The notes under the pieces: generated by a model
Told to the model about the DNA's origin: nothing
What the model saw: only the letters and a program-made list of their open reading frames with translations
Databases searched by the model: none
Part shown: positions 23,352-32,252 of the stretch, in pieces
Layout: each line of letters begins with the position of its first letter
How positions within the stretch are numbered: the first letter of the stretch is position 1
Made by a program: the position numbers and the translations under genes
Source: Bradyrhizobium sp. AS23.2
Lineage (GTDB): Bacteria > Pseudomonadota > Alphaproteobacteria > Rhizobiales > Xanthobacteraceae
Assembly: GCF_001908185.1 (NCBI RefSeq)
Contig: NZ_LGHM01000069.1
Span: 1 to 49,270, forward strand
Length of the DNA stretch: 49,270 nucleotides
Direction: 5' to 3'

Positions 23352-24140
23352 ATGAGCGGCGCACGAACAAGCGCGCTTGCGACCTTGCGCGGCCAGATCG
23401 AGCGCATCGAGACGGCGGAGGTCGTGCATCAGCACGATCGCGTCGCGCTCGGCCACAGCGAGGCCGACGGCGCGCTGAAGGGCGGGCTCGCGCGCGCGGC
23501 GATCCACGAGGTGTTTTGCGAGGGCCGGCAGGGGACGGCCGCGACGGGCTTCGTCATGGGGCTTGCGGGACGAGTCTCGGCGCGCCGGCCGCTGCTGTGG
23601 GTGCGGCAGGATTTTTCGGAAATTGAAACAGGCGCGCTGTCGATGAGCGGACTTGCCGAGCTCGGTCTCGATCCGCGCCGCGTGGTGATGGTGCGCGCGG
23701 CCGATGTGGAGAGCGCGCTGCGCACCTCGGCCGATGCGCTCGCCTGCGATGCGCTGGGTGCCGTCGTGCTCGAGCTCTGGGGCGAGACGCGGCAGTTCGA
23801 TCTCGTGGCAAGCCGCAAGCTGACGCTGGCCGCGCAATCTTCCGGCGTCACCGGCCTGATGCTGCGGATGGCCGCGCAACCTTTGCCGTCGACCGCGGAG
23901 ACCAGATGGATGCTGCGCGCGGCGCATTCGCCACCGGGGGCCGTGTGGAGTGCCTGGGGCGCGCCGCGCTTCGATGCCGAGCTCTTGCGCAATCGTCATG
24001 GCCCGTGCGGCCGGTGGATCATGGAATGGAAATGTGATGAGTGCCAATTCTCTGAGCCGTCGGCGTATCCTCAGCCTGTGGCTGCCGCGCCTGCCCATCG
24101 ACCGGATCCAGCGTTTCTTCAGCAGCGCCGGGTTGGGTAA
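23352..24140 (+). CDS. imuA: ImuA, RecA-like mutasome subunit
   Basis: ImuA works with ImuB and DnaE2 in damage-induced mutagenesis. From ATG 23352 (GAAGGAG upstream) the protein is 262 aa. It has the family's N-terminal helix ALATLRGQIERIE, a degenerate RecA-type core (HEVFCEGRQGTAATGFVMG in place of a proper Walker A; ARRPLLWVRQD), and the hallmark C-terminus RNRHGPCGRWIMEWKCDEC. It overlaps imuB by 104 bases, implying coupled translation. The LexA box just upstream explains regulation. Confidence 0.92.
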   Translation: MSGARTSALATLRGQIERIETAEVVHQHDRVALGHSEADGALKGGLARAAIHEVFCEGRQGTAATGFVMGLAGRVSARRPLLWVRQDFSEIETGALSMSGLAELGLDPRRVVMVRAADVESALRTSADALACDALGAVVLELWGETRQFDLVASRKLTLAAQSSGVTGLMLRMAAQPLPSTAETRWMLRAAHSPPGAVWSAWGAPRFDAELLRNRHGPCGRWIMEWKCDECQFSEPSAYPQPVAAAPAHRPDPAFLQQRRVG

Positions 24141-25689
24141 AGGCAAAGCGTTTTCAAGCGAAGTGGGTACCGGTTCGCGTGAAGAAAACGCGTCAAAACA
24201 AAAAGACGAGCCCAGTATTGTCGTCATCAAGGACAACAATGCGCTGGTGATCCATGCGCTGGATGAGGCCGCTGAGCGCCTCGGTCTGCATATCGGCCAG
24301 CCGCTGGCGAATGCGCGGGCGATGTGCCCGGACCTGAAGGTGTTCGACGCCGATGTCGTGGCCGATGCGAAGACGCTCAGCGACATCGCCGACTGGTGCG
24401 ATCGCTTCACGCCGCTGGTGGCGCTCGATCCGCCGCACGGACTGTTCCTGGATATCACCGGCTGCGCGCATCTGTTCGGTGGGGAAGCTGCGTTGTTGCA
24501 GACCCTCGTCCGCGCCCTCGCTCGCCAGGGTTTTGCCGTCAGCGCGGCGATCGCCGGCACCTCGGTCTGCGCGCGCACGCTGACGCGGCAGGCTTCTGGC
24601 AGCATCGTCGCCGATGGCGGGGAGGCGGAGGCGATCAGCCGATTTCCAGTGTCAGCGCTCGGCGCGGGCGAGGCCATTACCACCGGCCTGCGCCGTGCCG
24701 GCCTGAAGACGATCGGTGATGTCGCCTTGCGCAGCTCCCACGAGATCACGGCGCGGTTCGGCGCCCGGTTCTCCACGCTGCTCGCGCATGCGCTGGGGCA
24801 GGGCGATGCGCCGATCAACCCGCGCAAACCGCTGCCCGATTACATCGTTGAGAAGCGCTTTGCCGAGCCGATCGCGACCGACACCATGATTGCAATGACG
24901 CTATCGCGGCTCGCCGACACGTTGATCGCGTCCATGGAGAAGCAGGGCAAAGGCGCGCGACGCCTGGAAGCCGCCTTCTTCCGGACCGACGGCGTGGTGC
25001 GCGCGATCATGGTCGAGACCGGGCGGCCGGTGACGCGAAGCGCGGTCGTCGATCGCCTGTTCCGTGAGCGTCTCGATGCGCTTGCCGATCCCCTCGATCC
25101 CGGTTTCGGCTTCGACATGGTGCGCCTGTCGGCAAGCCGCACCGAGATCGTGGTGCAGGAGCAGCGCGATCTCGACGCCCATGTCCACGACAATGACGAG
25201 CTCTCCGCGCTGATCGACCGCATCGCCGCGCGCATCGGCGGCAAGCGGGTCGTCGTGCACCTGCCGCAGGACACCCATATCCCCGAACGCGCGGTGCTGG
25301 CCGCGCCGGCGCAGCATCATCTCGCCGCCGCCATGCAGGCCGAATGGCCGGTGCGCGCCGAGAGCGAGCCGCCGTTGCGCCCGTTGCGGCTGTTCGACAA
25401 GCCGGAGCCGATCAAGGTGCCGTTCGCGACCGTGCCCGATGGCCCTCCGCATCAATTCACCTGGCGCCGCGCGCTGCATGCGGTGGTGCGAGTGGAGGGA
25501 CCCGAGCGCATCGCAATGGAATGGTGGCGGCAGGACGGCAGGCAGCTGACACGGGATTATTTCCGTATCGAGGATGCCGAGGGCTTGCGCTTCTGGATTT
25601 TTCGCGACGGTCTTTACGAGGGGGAGGCGTTCGACGACGACGGCAAACCGGTTTCTCCCCACTGGTATGTGCACGGTCTCTTCGCATGA
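24037..25689 (+). CDS. imuB: ImuB, Y-family polymerase-like mutasome subunit, with an in-frame repeat insertion
   Basis: ImuB is a catalytically dead Y-family polymerase homologue that bridges DnaE2 to the sliding clamp. From ATG 24037 the protein is 550 aa. RRILSLWLPRLPIDR starts the palm; SIVVIKDNNALVIHALDEAAERLG and PPHGLFLDITGCAHLFGGE follow. Little-finger and clamp-binding regions come next, including PLRLFDKPEPI, which resembles a beta-clamp motif. Residues 38-55 (AFSSEVGTGSREENASKQ) are encoded exactly by a 54-bp palindromic repeat also found between genes at 42321. The insertion sits in the variable loop after the first strand and keeps frame. The stop overlaps the dnaE2 start (ATGA). 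Confidence 0.92.
   Translation: MSANSLSRRRILSLWLPRLPIDRIQRFFSSAGLGKGKAFSSEVGTGSREENASKQKDEPSIVVIKDNNALVIHALDEAAERLGLHIGQPLANARAMCPDLKVFDADVVADAKTLSDIADWCDRFTPLVALDPPHGLFLDITGCAHLFGGEAALLQTLVRALARQGFAVSAAIAGTSVCARTLTRQASGSIVADGGEAEAISRFPVSALGAGEAITTGLRRAGLKTIGDVALRSSHEITARFGARFSTLLAHALGQGDAPINPRKPLPDYIVEKRFAEPIATDTMIAMTLSRLADTLIASMEKQGKGARRLEAAFFRTDGVVRAIMVETGRPVTRSAVVDRLFRERLDALADPLDPGFGFDMVRLSASRTEIVVQEQRDLDAHVHDNDELSALIDRIAARIGGKRVVVHLPQDTHIPERAVLAAPAQHHLAAAMQAEWPVRAESEPPLRPLRLFDKPEPIKVPFATVPDGPPHQFTWRRALHAVVRVEGPERIAMEWWRQDGRQLTRDYFRIEDAEGLRFWIFRDGLYEGEAFDDDGKPVSPHWYVHGLFA
24148..24201 (+). repeat. Palindromic repeat D, copy 1, inside imuB
   Basis: This 54-bp unit begins GCGTTTTC and has the inverse GAAAACGC at 24184-24191. 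It matches the intergenic copy at 42321-42374 at 51 of 54 bases by direct comparison. It occupies exactly 18 imuB codons (38-55) with no stop. Confidence 0.9.
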
Positions 25690-28600
25690 ACACGCCCGCT
25701 TATGCCGAGATCGGCATCACCACCAATTTCTCCTTCCTGCGTGGCGGTTCGGATCCGCGCGCCTATGTGCATCAGGCCAGCATCCTCGGCATTCCCGCGA
25801 TCGGCATTGCCGATCACAACTCGCTCGCCGGCGTGGTGCGCGCCTACAAGGAACTCGACAATGCCGAGGTGCTGCACAAGCCGAAACTCCTGATCGGTGC
25901 GCGCATCGTCTTCATCGACGGCACGCCCGATATCCTTGTCTATCCGCGCGACCGCGCCGCCTATGGCCGGCTGTGCCAGCTCCTCACCAGGGGCAAGCGC
26001 GGCGACGACATCACGCGGATCGAGAAGGGCGAATGCCATCTCACTTTTGCTGATCTCCTGGAGTTATCGGAAGGCCAGCTCCTGGTCCTGACGCTGCCGC
26101 ATCGCTTCGAACCCGAGCAGGTGCTGGATGTTCTTTCGAAGCTCAGGGCAAGCCGCGCCGAGGACGTCTGGCTGGCGGCGAGCCTGATCTATCGCGGCGA
26201 CGACCGGCGCCGCCTGGCACGGCTCGATGATCTCGCCGCAAAAGCAAAAGTGCCGCTGCTCGCGACCAACGAGGTGCTTTATCATCATCCCGCGCGCCGG
26301 CCTCTTCAGGACGTGCTGACCTGCATCCGGGAAAAGACCACGATCGAGGCAGTTGGACGGAAGCTTGAGGCCAATGCCGAGCGGTTCCTGAAGACTCCAC
26401 GCGAAATGTCGCGGCTGTTCCGCGATTTTCCCGAGGCGGTCGCGGAGACCATGCGCTTTGCGGACAAGATCGATTTCTCGCTCGACCAGCTCAAATACCA
26501 GTATCCGGACGAGCCGGTGCCGCCGGGCAAGACCGCGCAAGGGCATCTGGAGGATCTGACCTGGGCGGGCGTGGACAAGTATTTCGCCGGCAAGATCGAT
26601 GACAAGCTGCGCGCCACGCTCAACAAGGAGCTCGCGCTGATTGCCGAGCTGAAATACGCGCACTACTTCCTCACCGTGCACGACATCGTCCACTACGCGC
26701 GCAGCCAGAACATCCTGTGCCAGGGGCGGGGATCGGCGGCGAACTCGGCCGTGTGCTACGTGCTCGGCATCACCTCGGTCGACCCGACCAAGGTCGATCT
26801 GTTGTTCGAGCGCTTCATCTCCAAGGAGCGGCTGGAGCCGCCTGATATCGACGTCGATTTCGAGCATTCGCGCCGCGAGGAGGTGATGCAATATGTCTAT
26901 CGCCGCTACGGCCGCCACCGCGCCGCGATCATCGCCACCGTCATCCATTATCGTCCGCGCAGCGCCATCCGCGACGTCGGCAAGGCGCTGGGCCTGACCG
27001 AGGACGTCACCGCCGCGCTCGCCGACACTGTCTGGGGAAGCTGGGGCAAGGGCCTCAACGACATGCAGGTCAGGCAGGCCGGGCTCGATCCGCAAAATCC
27101 CATGATCAACCTCGCGGTCGAGCTTGCGACCGAGCTGATCGAATTCCCGCGCCATCTCTCCCAGCATGTCGGCGGCTATGTGCTGACCCAGGACCGGCTC
27201 GACACTTATGTGCCGATCGGCAATGCCGCGATGGACGACCGCACCTTCATCGAATGGGACAAGGACGACGTCGACGCGCTCAACATGATGAAGGTCGACG
27301 TGCTCGCGCTGGGCATGCTGACCTGCATCCGCAAATGTTTTGATTTGATCGACGCGCACAAGGGCGAGCGCTGGGTTCTGGCGAGCGTCCCGCAGGACGA
27401 TGAAAACGTCTACGACATGCTGTGTCGTGGAGAATCGCTCGGCGTGTTCCAGGTTGAGAGCCGCGCGCAGATGAACATGCTGCCGCGCCTGAAGCCACGG
27501 ACCTTCTACGACCTCGTCATCGAGGTCGCGATCGTGCGTCCGGGTCCAATCCAGGGCGACATGGTGCATCCCTATCTGCGGCGACGGAATGGCCAGGAAA
27601 AAGTGAGCTATCCATCGCCGTCACCGGAGCATGGCGATGCGGACGAGCTCTACAAGGTTCTGCACAAAACGCTCGGCGTGCCTCTGTTTCAGGAACAGGC
27701 GATGCGGATCGCAATCGAGGCTGCACATTTCACTTCGGAGGAAGCCAATGGCCTGCGCCGCTCGATGGCAACTTTCCGCAATGTCGGCACCATCGGCAAG
27801 TACGAGGACAAGCTGATCGGCAACATGGTCGCGCGCGGCTACGATCCTGATTTCGCCAGAAGCTGTTTTGACCAGATCAAGGGTTTTGGCTCCTACGGTT
27901 TCCCTGAGAGCCATGCCGCGAGCTTCGCGCAGCTCGTCTACATCTCCTCATGGCTGAAGCATTATCACCCCGACGCGTTCTGTTGCGGCCTGCTGAACTC
28001 GCAGCCGATGGGCTTTTACGCGCCGGCGCAGATCGTCGGCGATGCCCGAAAGAACGGCGTCGAGGTGCGCGACATCGATGTGTCCTATAGTTTTGCGCAA
28101 AACACGCTGGAGGAGGGGAAAGGAAAATATTGCGCAGTGCGCCTGGGCTTCCGCCAGATCGATGGCTTTCACTGGCTGGACGAGGATGAGGAGAAGCTGA
28201 AATGTCTCCAGTCGTCATTCCGGGGCGCGCCGAAAGGCGCGAACCCGGAATCCATTTCTCCACGTGTATGCGGCTCGATGGATTCCGGGCTCGATGCTGA
28301 CGCGTCGCCCCGGAATGACAAGAGAGAAGACTGGGCCGACCGCATCATCGCCGCCCGCAGCCGCCGTCCCTTCACCTCGCTCGAAGACTTCGCCCGCGAT
28401 ACCGGCCTGCCCAAGCGCGCGCTGATCCTGCTGGCGGACGCCGACGCGTTCCGCTCGCTCGGGCTCGACCGCCGCGAGGCGCTGTGGCAGGTGCGGCGGC
28501 TGCCGGACGATGTGCCGCTGCCGCTGTTCGAAGCGGCGACCGCGCGCGAGCAGCCGGACGAGCACGCAAAGCCGCTGCCTGTGATGCCGCGCGCCGAGCA

Positions 28601-29141
28601 GGTGGTCGCGGACTACCAGACCATCCGGCTGTCGCTGAAGGGCCATCCGATGGAATTCCTGCGCGAGATGTTCACGCGCGAACGGGTCGTCGCCTGCAAG
28701 GACATCAGTCATGGGAACGAGCGGCGCCACGTCCGCTGCGCCGGCGTGGTGCTGGTCCGGCAGCGGCCGGGCAGCGCCAGCGGCGTCGTGTTCATGACGC
28801 TTGAGGACGAAACCGGCATCGCCAATGTCGTGGTGTGGCCGAAGATCATGGAGCAGTACCGCAAAGAGGTGATGGGCGCGCGCCTCATCCTGGTCGAGGG
28901 CTATATCCAGAGCAGCCCCGAGAAGGTGACGCACCTCATCGCGCAGCGCATGACCGACCGCTCGCACGATCTGGTCGGTCTTGCCAACGATGCCCTGAGC
29001 CGCAAACATCCGGTGCCATCAAGCGCGGCCCTGATCGAGCCCTTCAATGACGACCGTCGCGACCACGCGGATATGCCGGCACAAAAAATCCGTCACCCCC
29101 GCAACGTCCGCATCCTGCCCCCGTCGCGGGATTTTCATTGA
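25686..29141 (+). CDS. dnaE2: DnaE2, error-prone replicative-type DNA polymerase III alpha homologue
   Basis: DnaE2 is the catalytic subunit of the SOS mutasome. From ATG 25686 (overlapping the imuB stop) the protein is 1151 aa. The N-terminal PHP domain opens with AEIGITTNFSFLRGGSDP and has GIADHNSLAG. The polymerase core carries GRGSAANSAVCYVLGIT and the catalytic PPDIDVDFEHSRREEV. Later come the fingers, helix-hairpin-helix and OB-fold (GVVFMTLEDETGIANVVVW) regions. Residues about 843-878 correspond to a 106-bp palindromic repeat read through in frame, between FHWLDEDEEKLK and REDWADRI. Loss of function is not obvious because flanking motifs are intact. The C-terminal tail is short and basic. 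Confidence 0.95.
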   Translation: MNTPAYAEIGITTNFSFLRGGSDPRAYVHQASILGIPAIGIADHNSLAGVVRAYKELDNAEVLHKPKLLIGARIVFIDGTPDILVYPRDRAAYGRLCQLLTRGKRGDDITRIEKGECHLTFADLLELSEGQLLVLTLPHRFEPEQVLDVLSKLRASRAEDVWLAASLIYRGDDRRRLARLDDLAAKAKVPLLATNEVLYHHPARRPLQDVLTCIREKTTIEAVGRKLEANAERFLKTPREMSRLFRDFPEAVAETMRFADKIDFSLDQLKYQYPDEPVPPGKTAQGHLEDLTWAGVDKYFAGKIDDKLRATLNKELALIAELKYAHYFLTVHDIVHYARSQNILCQGRGSAANSAVCYVLGITSVDPTKVDLLFERFISKERLEPPDIDVDFEHSRREEVMQYVYRRYGRHRAAIIATVIHYRPRSAIRDVGKALGLTEDVTAALADTVWGSWGKGLNDMQVRQAGLDPQNPMINLAVELATELIEFPRHLSQHVGGYVLTQDRLDTYVPIGNAAMDDRTFIEWDKDDVDALNMMKVDVLALGMLTCIRKCFDLIDAHKGERWVLASVPQDDENVYDMLCRGESLGVFQVESRAQMNMLPRLKPRTFYDLVIEVAIVRPGPIQGDMVHPYLRRRNGQEKVSYPSPSPEHGDADELYKVLHKTLGVPLFQEQAMRIAIEAAHFTSEEANGLRRSMATFRNVGTIGKYEDKLIGNMVARGYDPDFARSCFDQIKGFGSYGFPESHAASFAQLVYISSWLKHYHPDAFCCGLLNSQPMGFYAPAQIVGDARKNGVEVRDIDVSYSFAQNTLEEGKGKYCAVRLGFRQIDGFHWLDEDEEKLKCLQSSFRGAPKGANPESISPRVCGSMDSGLDADASPRNDKREDWADRIIAARSRRPFTSLEDFARDTGLPKRALILLADADAFRSLGLDRREALWQVRRLPDDVPLPLFEAATAREQPDEHAKPLPVMPRAEQVVADYQTIRLSLKGHPMEFLREMFTRERVVACKDISHGNERRHVRCAGVVLVRQRPGSASGVVFMTLEDETGIANVVVWPKIMEQYRKEVMGARLILVEGYIQSSPEKVTHLIAQRMTDRSHDLVGLANDALSRKHPVPSSAALIEPFNDDRRDHADMPAQKIRHPRNVRILPPSRDFH
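28214..28319. repeat. 106-bp nested palindromic repeat (family C) inside dnaE2
   Basis: The ends are perfect 14-bp inverted repeats, GTCATTCCGGGGCG (28214-28227) and CGCCCCGGAATGAC (28306-28319). Inside, GAACCCGGAATCCAT (28241-28255) pairs with ATGGATTCCGGGCTC (28278-28292) at 14 of 15 positions. I know near-identical elements from intergenic DNA of Bradyrhizobium. Here it lies entirely within the dnaE2 reading frame. Confidence 0.9.
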
Positions 29142-29167
29142 GGCCGTGACGTAGTTTGTCGCCAGAC

Positions 29168-29247
29168 CGTCATTGCGAGCGCAGCGAAGCAATCCAGAGT
29201 GCCTCCGCGGAAAGATTCTGGATTGCTTCGCTACGCTCGCAATGACG
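29168..29247. repeat. Palindromic repeat A, copy 1
   Basis: The left arm, starting CGTCATTGCGAGCGCAGC and running on to AATCCAGA, pairs with the right arm (29217-29247) at 30 of 31 positions. This gives a long hairpin 26 bases after the dnaE2 stop. It may also act as a transcription end or RNA-stabilising structure. Confidence 0.88.
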
Positions 29248-29281
29248 AGTTTGCGGCGCGATGATGCCCCACACTCTCGGT

Positions 29282-29376
29282 CGTCATGCGCGGGCTTGAC
29301 CGGCTTGTCCCGGGCATCCACGTCTTTCAGCGAGCGCGGCAGCGCGTGGATGGCCGGGACAAGCCCGACCATGACG
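29282..29376. repeat. Palindromic repeat B, full-length copy
   Basis: The outer arms CGTCATG (29282) and CATGACG (to 29376) enclose GGCTTGTCCCGGGCATCCACG and its inverse CGTGGATGGCCGGGACAAGCC. The core also appears as a fragment at 18710-18740. It lies between repeat A copy 1 and the SDR stop. Confidence 0.8.
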
Positions 29377-29403
29377 TCGGAGCGAGCGCCGCAAACCACG
29401 CCC

Positions 29404-30174
29404 CTAGAAATTCACCCGGTTCGAGATCGCGCCGTCCACGACGAGATTCGAGCCGGTCGTGAACGACGACACCGGGCTTGCCAGAAACACCGCCGCGCTC
29501 GCGATTTCCTGCGGCGTTGCCATTCGGCCGGTTGGATTGCGGTTCATCGCATCCTTGTAGCGCTCCGGCATGTTCTGCTCGACCATGTTCCAGACGCCGC
29601 CCTTGAAATAGACGGTGCCGGGCGAGACCACGTTGACGCGGATTTTCTTCTTCGCATACTGCCGCGCCAGTCCCTTGGCCATGTGGATCAGCGCCGCCTT
29701 GATCGGGCCGTAGGAGCTTGCGAGGTCGGCCTGCGCCGCCGAAATCGAGGAGATGATGACGAAGGCGGAATCGCCGCTTTTTTCGCCGCTGGCTTCGAGG
29801 AACGGCCGCGCGGCATCGAACGCGTGCACGGCGCCGAGCACGTCGAGCCGGAAGTTCTGTTCCCATGATGCGGCATCCTGGCCCTGCGCCATCGCGCCGG
29901 CATTGGAGAACAGCAAGTCGATGCCGCCAAGCTCTTTTGCGGCGCCCTCGATCCAGGATTTCAGCGCAGCGCCGTCGGTGACGTCGACCGGGCTGCCGAT
30001 GGCGCGAACGCCGCTCGCCTTCAGTTCGGCAACGGTGGCCGCAACCTGATCCGCGTTGCGTGCGCACACCGCGACATTGGCGCCTTCCCCGGCGAGCGTT
30101 GTCGCAATCGCCCGCCCGATGCCGCGCGTGCCGCCGAGGACGATGGCGTTCTTTCCTTTGAGACCGAGATCCAT
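29404..30174 (-). CDS. Short-chain dehydrogenase/reductase (SDR)
   Basis: From ATG 30174 (AAGGAG eight bases upstream) the protein is 256 aa, the classical SDR length. The cofactor motif is GGTRGIGRA (residues 14-22), NAG is at 91-93, and the catalytic residues are S142, Y155 and K159 (SSYGPIKAAL). The C-terminus FTTGSNLVVDGAISNRVNF is usual for the family. Arg at position 39 (VCARNAD) suggests NADP(H). The substrate is unknown. The gene stands alone, with a copy of repeat A on each side. Confidence 0.9.
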   Translation of the reverse strand: MDLGLKGKNAIVLGGTRGIGRAIATTLAGEGANVAVCARNADQVAATVAELKASGVRAIGSPVDVTDGAALKSWIEGAAKELGGIDLLFSNAGAMAQGQDAASWEQNFRLDVLGAVHAFDAARPFLEASGEKSGDSAFVIISSISAAQADLASSYGPIKAALIHMAKGLARQYAKKKIRVNVVSPGTVYFKGGVWNMVEQNMPERYKDAMNRNPTGRMATPQEIASAAVFLASPVSSFTTGSNLVVDGAISNRVNF

Positions 30175-30242
30175 TGTTTGGCTCCTTTTTGTTGATCGCA
30201 GGGAGTGTAGCTGTTTCGGGGCACATGCTGAACTCTCCAATT

Positions 30243-30330
30243 CGTCATTGCGAGCGCAGCGAAGCAATCCAGGAATGTATCCGCGGAAATAGTCTGGATT
30301 GCTTCGTCGCAAGAGCTCCTCGCAATGACG
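30243..30330. repeat. Palindromic repeat A, copy 2
   Basis: The left arm CGTCATTGCGAGCGCAGCGA (30243 onward) is identical to copy 1. The right arm, ending CGCAATGACG at 30330, has diverged and contains a few extra bases. It lies upstream of the SDR gene and just beyond the 3' end of the small membrane protein gene. Confidence 0.85.
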
Positions 30331-30351
30331 ACGTGGAGGGAGGCGCGCCCC

Positions 30352-30639
30352 TCACTCCGGCGCAGCTCCAACCGGCGGGCCGCCGGGCGGGCGGTGCAGG
30401 AAGGTCATCGACACGTAGGCGCCGACCCAGGAGCCGGCCGCGGCGAAGGCGACATAGAAGGCGTTCTCGGTGTAGCTGATCACCGCGTAGGATGAGAGCA
30501 GGTACCAGATCGCGCTCCAACTCGCGGCCGGCACGCGCTTGCGTGCGATCACGGCGGATGTGAACATCACATAGACCGCGTCTGTCGCCGCCGTTGCGAC
30601 GAACACGGCGCCTGCGGTGAGGGGGTCGACGGCGGCCAT
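30352..30639 (-). CDS. Small membrane protein of unknown function
   Basis: From ATG 30639 (AAGGA six to seven bases upstream) this is a 95-aa protein with two or three hydrophobic segments (about residues 8-28, 42-60 and 62-80) rich in Ala, Tyr and Val, ending in a Pro/Gly-rich tail. I do not recognise a family with confidence. It diverges from the CoA-transferase gene with 55 bases between the starts, so the two may share a promoter region. Confidence 0.65.
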   Translation of the reverse strand: MAAVDPLTAGAVFVATAATDAVYVMFTSAVIARKRVPAASWSAIWYLLSSYAVISYTENAFYVAFAAAGSWVGAYVSMTFLHRPPGGPPVGAAPE

Positions 30640-30694
30640 TGCATTCCTTTCTGCGATCATGACATGGTCGAAAAGTAAAGGGAGAGAAGCGGCC

Positions 30695-32107
30695 ATGCAA
30701 AGCCCCGCCGATATTCTCAGCGACATCTGGACCTCCGTCGGCGGCGACGTGGCCGCGCTCGAACGCGTGCGGCTGACCGGCGCAGAACCGCAGATCCCGT
30801 CCTCGTTTCGCGTCGCCGTTGCCGGCCAGACGACGATCGCCGCTGCTGGCCTCGCCGCCGCTGAAATCTGGAGACTGCGCAGTGGCATGGCGCAGGAGGT
30901 CACCGTCGACATCCGCCACGCCGTCGCCGAATGCCGCTCCGAGCGTTACCTGCGCCTCGACGACAAGCCGCCGCCACCGGCCTGGGACGCCATCGCCGGG
31001 GTCTACAAGACCGGCGACAACCGCTTCGTCCGCTGCCACACCAATTTCCCGCATCACCGCGACGCCGTCTGCAGGGTGCTCGGTTGCGAACCCGAGCGCG
31101 AGAAGGTGCAGGCCGCGTTGATGCAATGGAAGGGCGAGGATTTCGAGACCGCTGCCTATGCCGCCGGCGGCGTCGTTGCCTTGATGCGGAGCCACGACGA
31201 ATGGTCGGCGCTGCCGCAGGCGCGCGCGCTCGCCGAACTGCCGCTGATCTCGATCGAGAAGATCGGCGATGCCCCGCCGAAGCCATGGCCCCAAGGATTC
31301 TCGAACAGCGATCGTCCGCTCGCCGGCCTTCGCGTGCTCGATCTCTCCCGCGTCATCGCAGGCCCCGTCGCCGGCCGCACGCTCGCCGCGCATGGTGCGG
31401 ATGTGCTCCTGGTTTCAGGGCCCGAGTTGCCCGCCATTCCCTGGCTCACCATCGACACCGGCCGCGGCAAGCTCACGACGTTTGTCGAACTGAAGAGCGA
31501 GGCGGGACGGGCGCAACTGCGCGATCTCCTGAAAGATGCCGACATCTTCTCGCAAGGCTATCGCCCGCGCGCGCTCGCTGCTCTCGGCTTCGCGCCGGAG
31601 GACGCAGCCAAAATCAATCCCGGCATCGTCTACGTCACCCTGTCGGCTTATGGCCATGCCGGCCTCTGGGCGGAGCGGCGCGGTTTCGATTCTCTGGTGC
31701 AGACCACGACGGGCTTCAACCACGCCGAGGGGCGGGCCGCCGGTATCGACGGGCCGAAGGAATTGCCGGCACAGATGCTCGACCACGCCACCGGCTATCT
31801 GATGGCGTTCGGCGCGATGATGGCCAAGGCGCGCCAGGCCCGCGAAGGCGGCAGCTGGCAAGTCCGCGTGTCGCTGGCCCAGACCGGGCGCTGGCTGTGG
31901 AATCTCGGCCGGCTCGACGGCGGCCTGAACACCCCGGATATTGCGGGCGAAGCTGTACATGCTGCGTTCATCGAGAGCGTGCCATCTGGCTTCGGCACGT
32001 TGAAGGCGGTGCGTCATTCGGCGGTGCTGTCGAAAACGCCGGCACGATGGAGCCGTCCGGCGATGCCGCTCGGCAGTCATCCGCCGCAATGGCCGGCGCG
32101 AAGCTGA
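30695..32107 (+). CDS. CaiB/BaiF family III CoA-transferase
   Basis: Family III CoA-transferases move CoA between carboxylic acids. From ATG 30695 (GGGAGAG upstream) the protein is 470 aa. The recognisable CaiB core begins near residue 207 with RPLAGLRVLDLSRVIAGPVAGRTLAAHGADVLLV and continues through IDTGRGK, DADIFSQGYRPRALAALGF and YVTLSAYGHAGLWAERRGFDSLVQ. The N-terminal 200 residues look like a partner half-domain. The substrate is undetermined. The gene is monocistronic. Confidence 0.85.
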   Translation: MQSPADILSDIWTSVGGDVAALERVRLTGAEPQIPSSFRVAVAGQTTIAAAGLAAAEIWRLRSGMAQEVTVDIRHAVAECRSERYLRLDDKPPPPAWDAIAGVYKTGDNRFVRCHTNFPHHRDAVCRVLGCEPEREKVQAALMQWKGEDFETAAYAAGGVVALMRSHDEWSALPQARALAELPLISIEKIGDAPPKPWPQGFSNSDRPLAGLRVLDLSRVIAGPVAGRTLAAHGADVLLVSGPELPAIPWLTIDTGRGKLTTFVELKSEAGRAQLRDLLKDADIFSQGYRPRALAALGFAPEDAAKINPGIVYVTLSAYGHAGLWAERRGFDSLVQTTTGFNHAEGRAAGIDGPKELPAQMLDHATGYLMAFGAMMAKARQAREGGSWQVRVSLAQTGRWLWNLGRLDGGLNTPDIAGEAVHAAFIESVPSGFGTLKAVRHSAVLSKTPARWSRPAMPLGSHPPQWPARS

Positions 32108-32252
32108 CATGAAGCTGACACGTCGCAAAATTTTAACGTAAACCGAAGGCCGCCCAGCGTTTTTTAGGTTGTTTGAAATCCCAGTTCAGCACTATTAGCG
32201 CGACCGATGAGGCAGTCATCTGCCGAGATCATCGCAGATATGACCGGGCCCC

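Noticed and set aside
21789..24827. A 1012-codon open frame on the minus strand across udgX, imuA and part of imuB
   Set aside because: Only the part from 23201 or 23186 down has protein character; upstream it is the antisense of imuA/imuB, and an SOS box lies in the middle.
29168..29376. Possible CRISPR-like repeats
   Set aside because: These are single hairpin elements of different families, not regularly spaced direct repeats.
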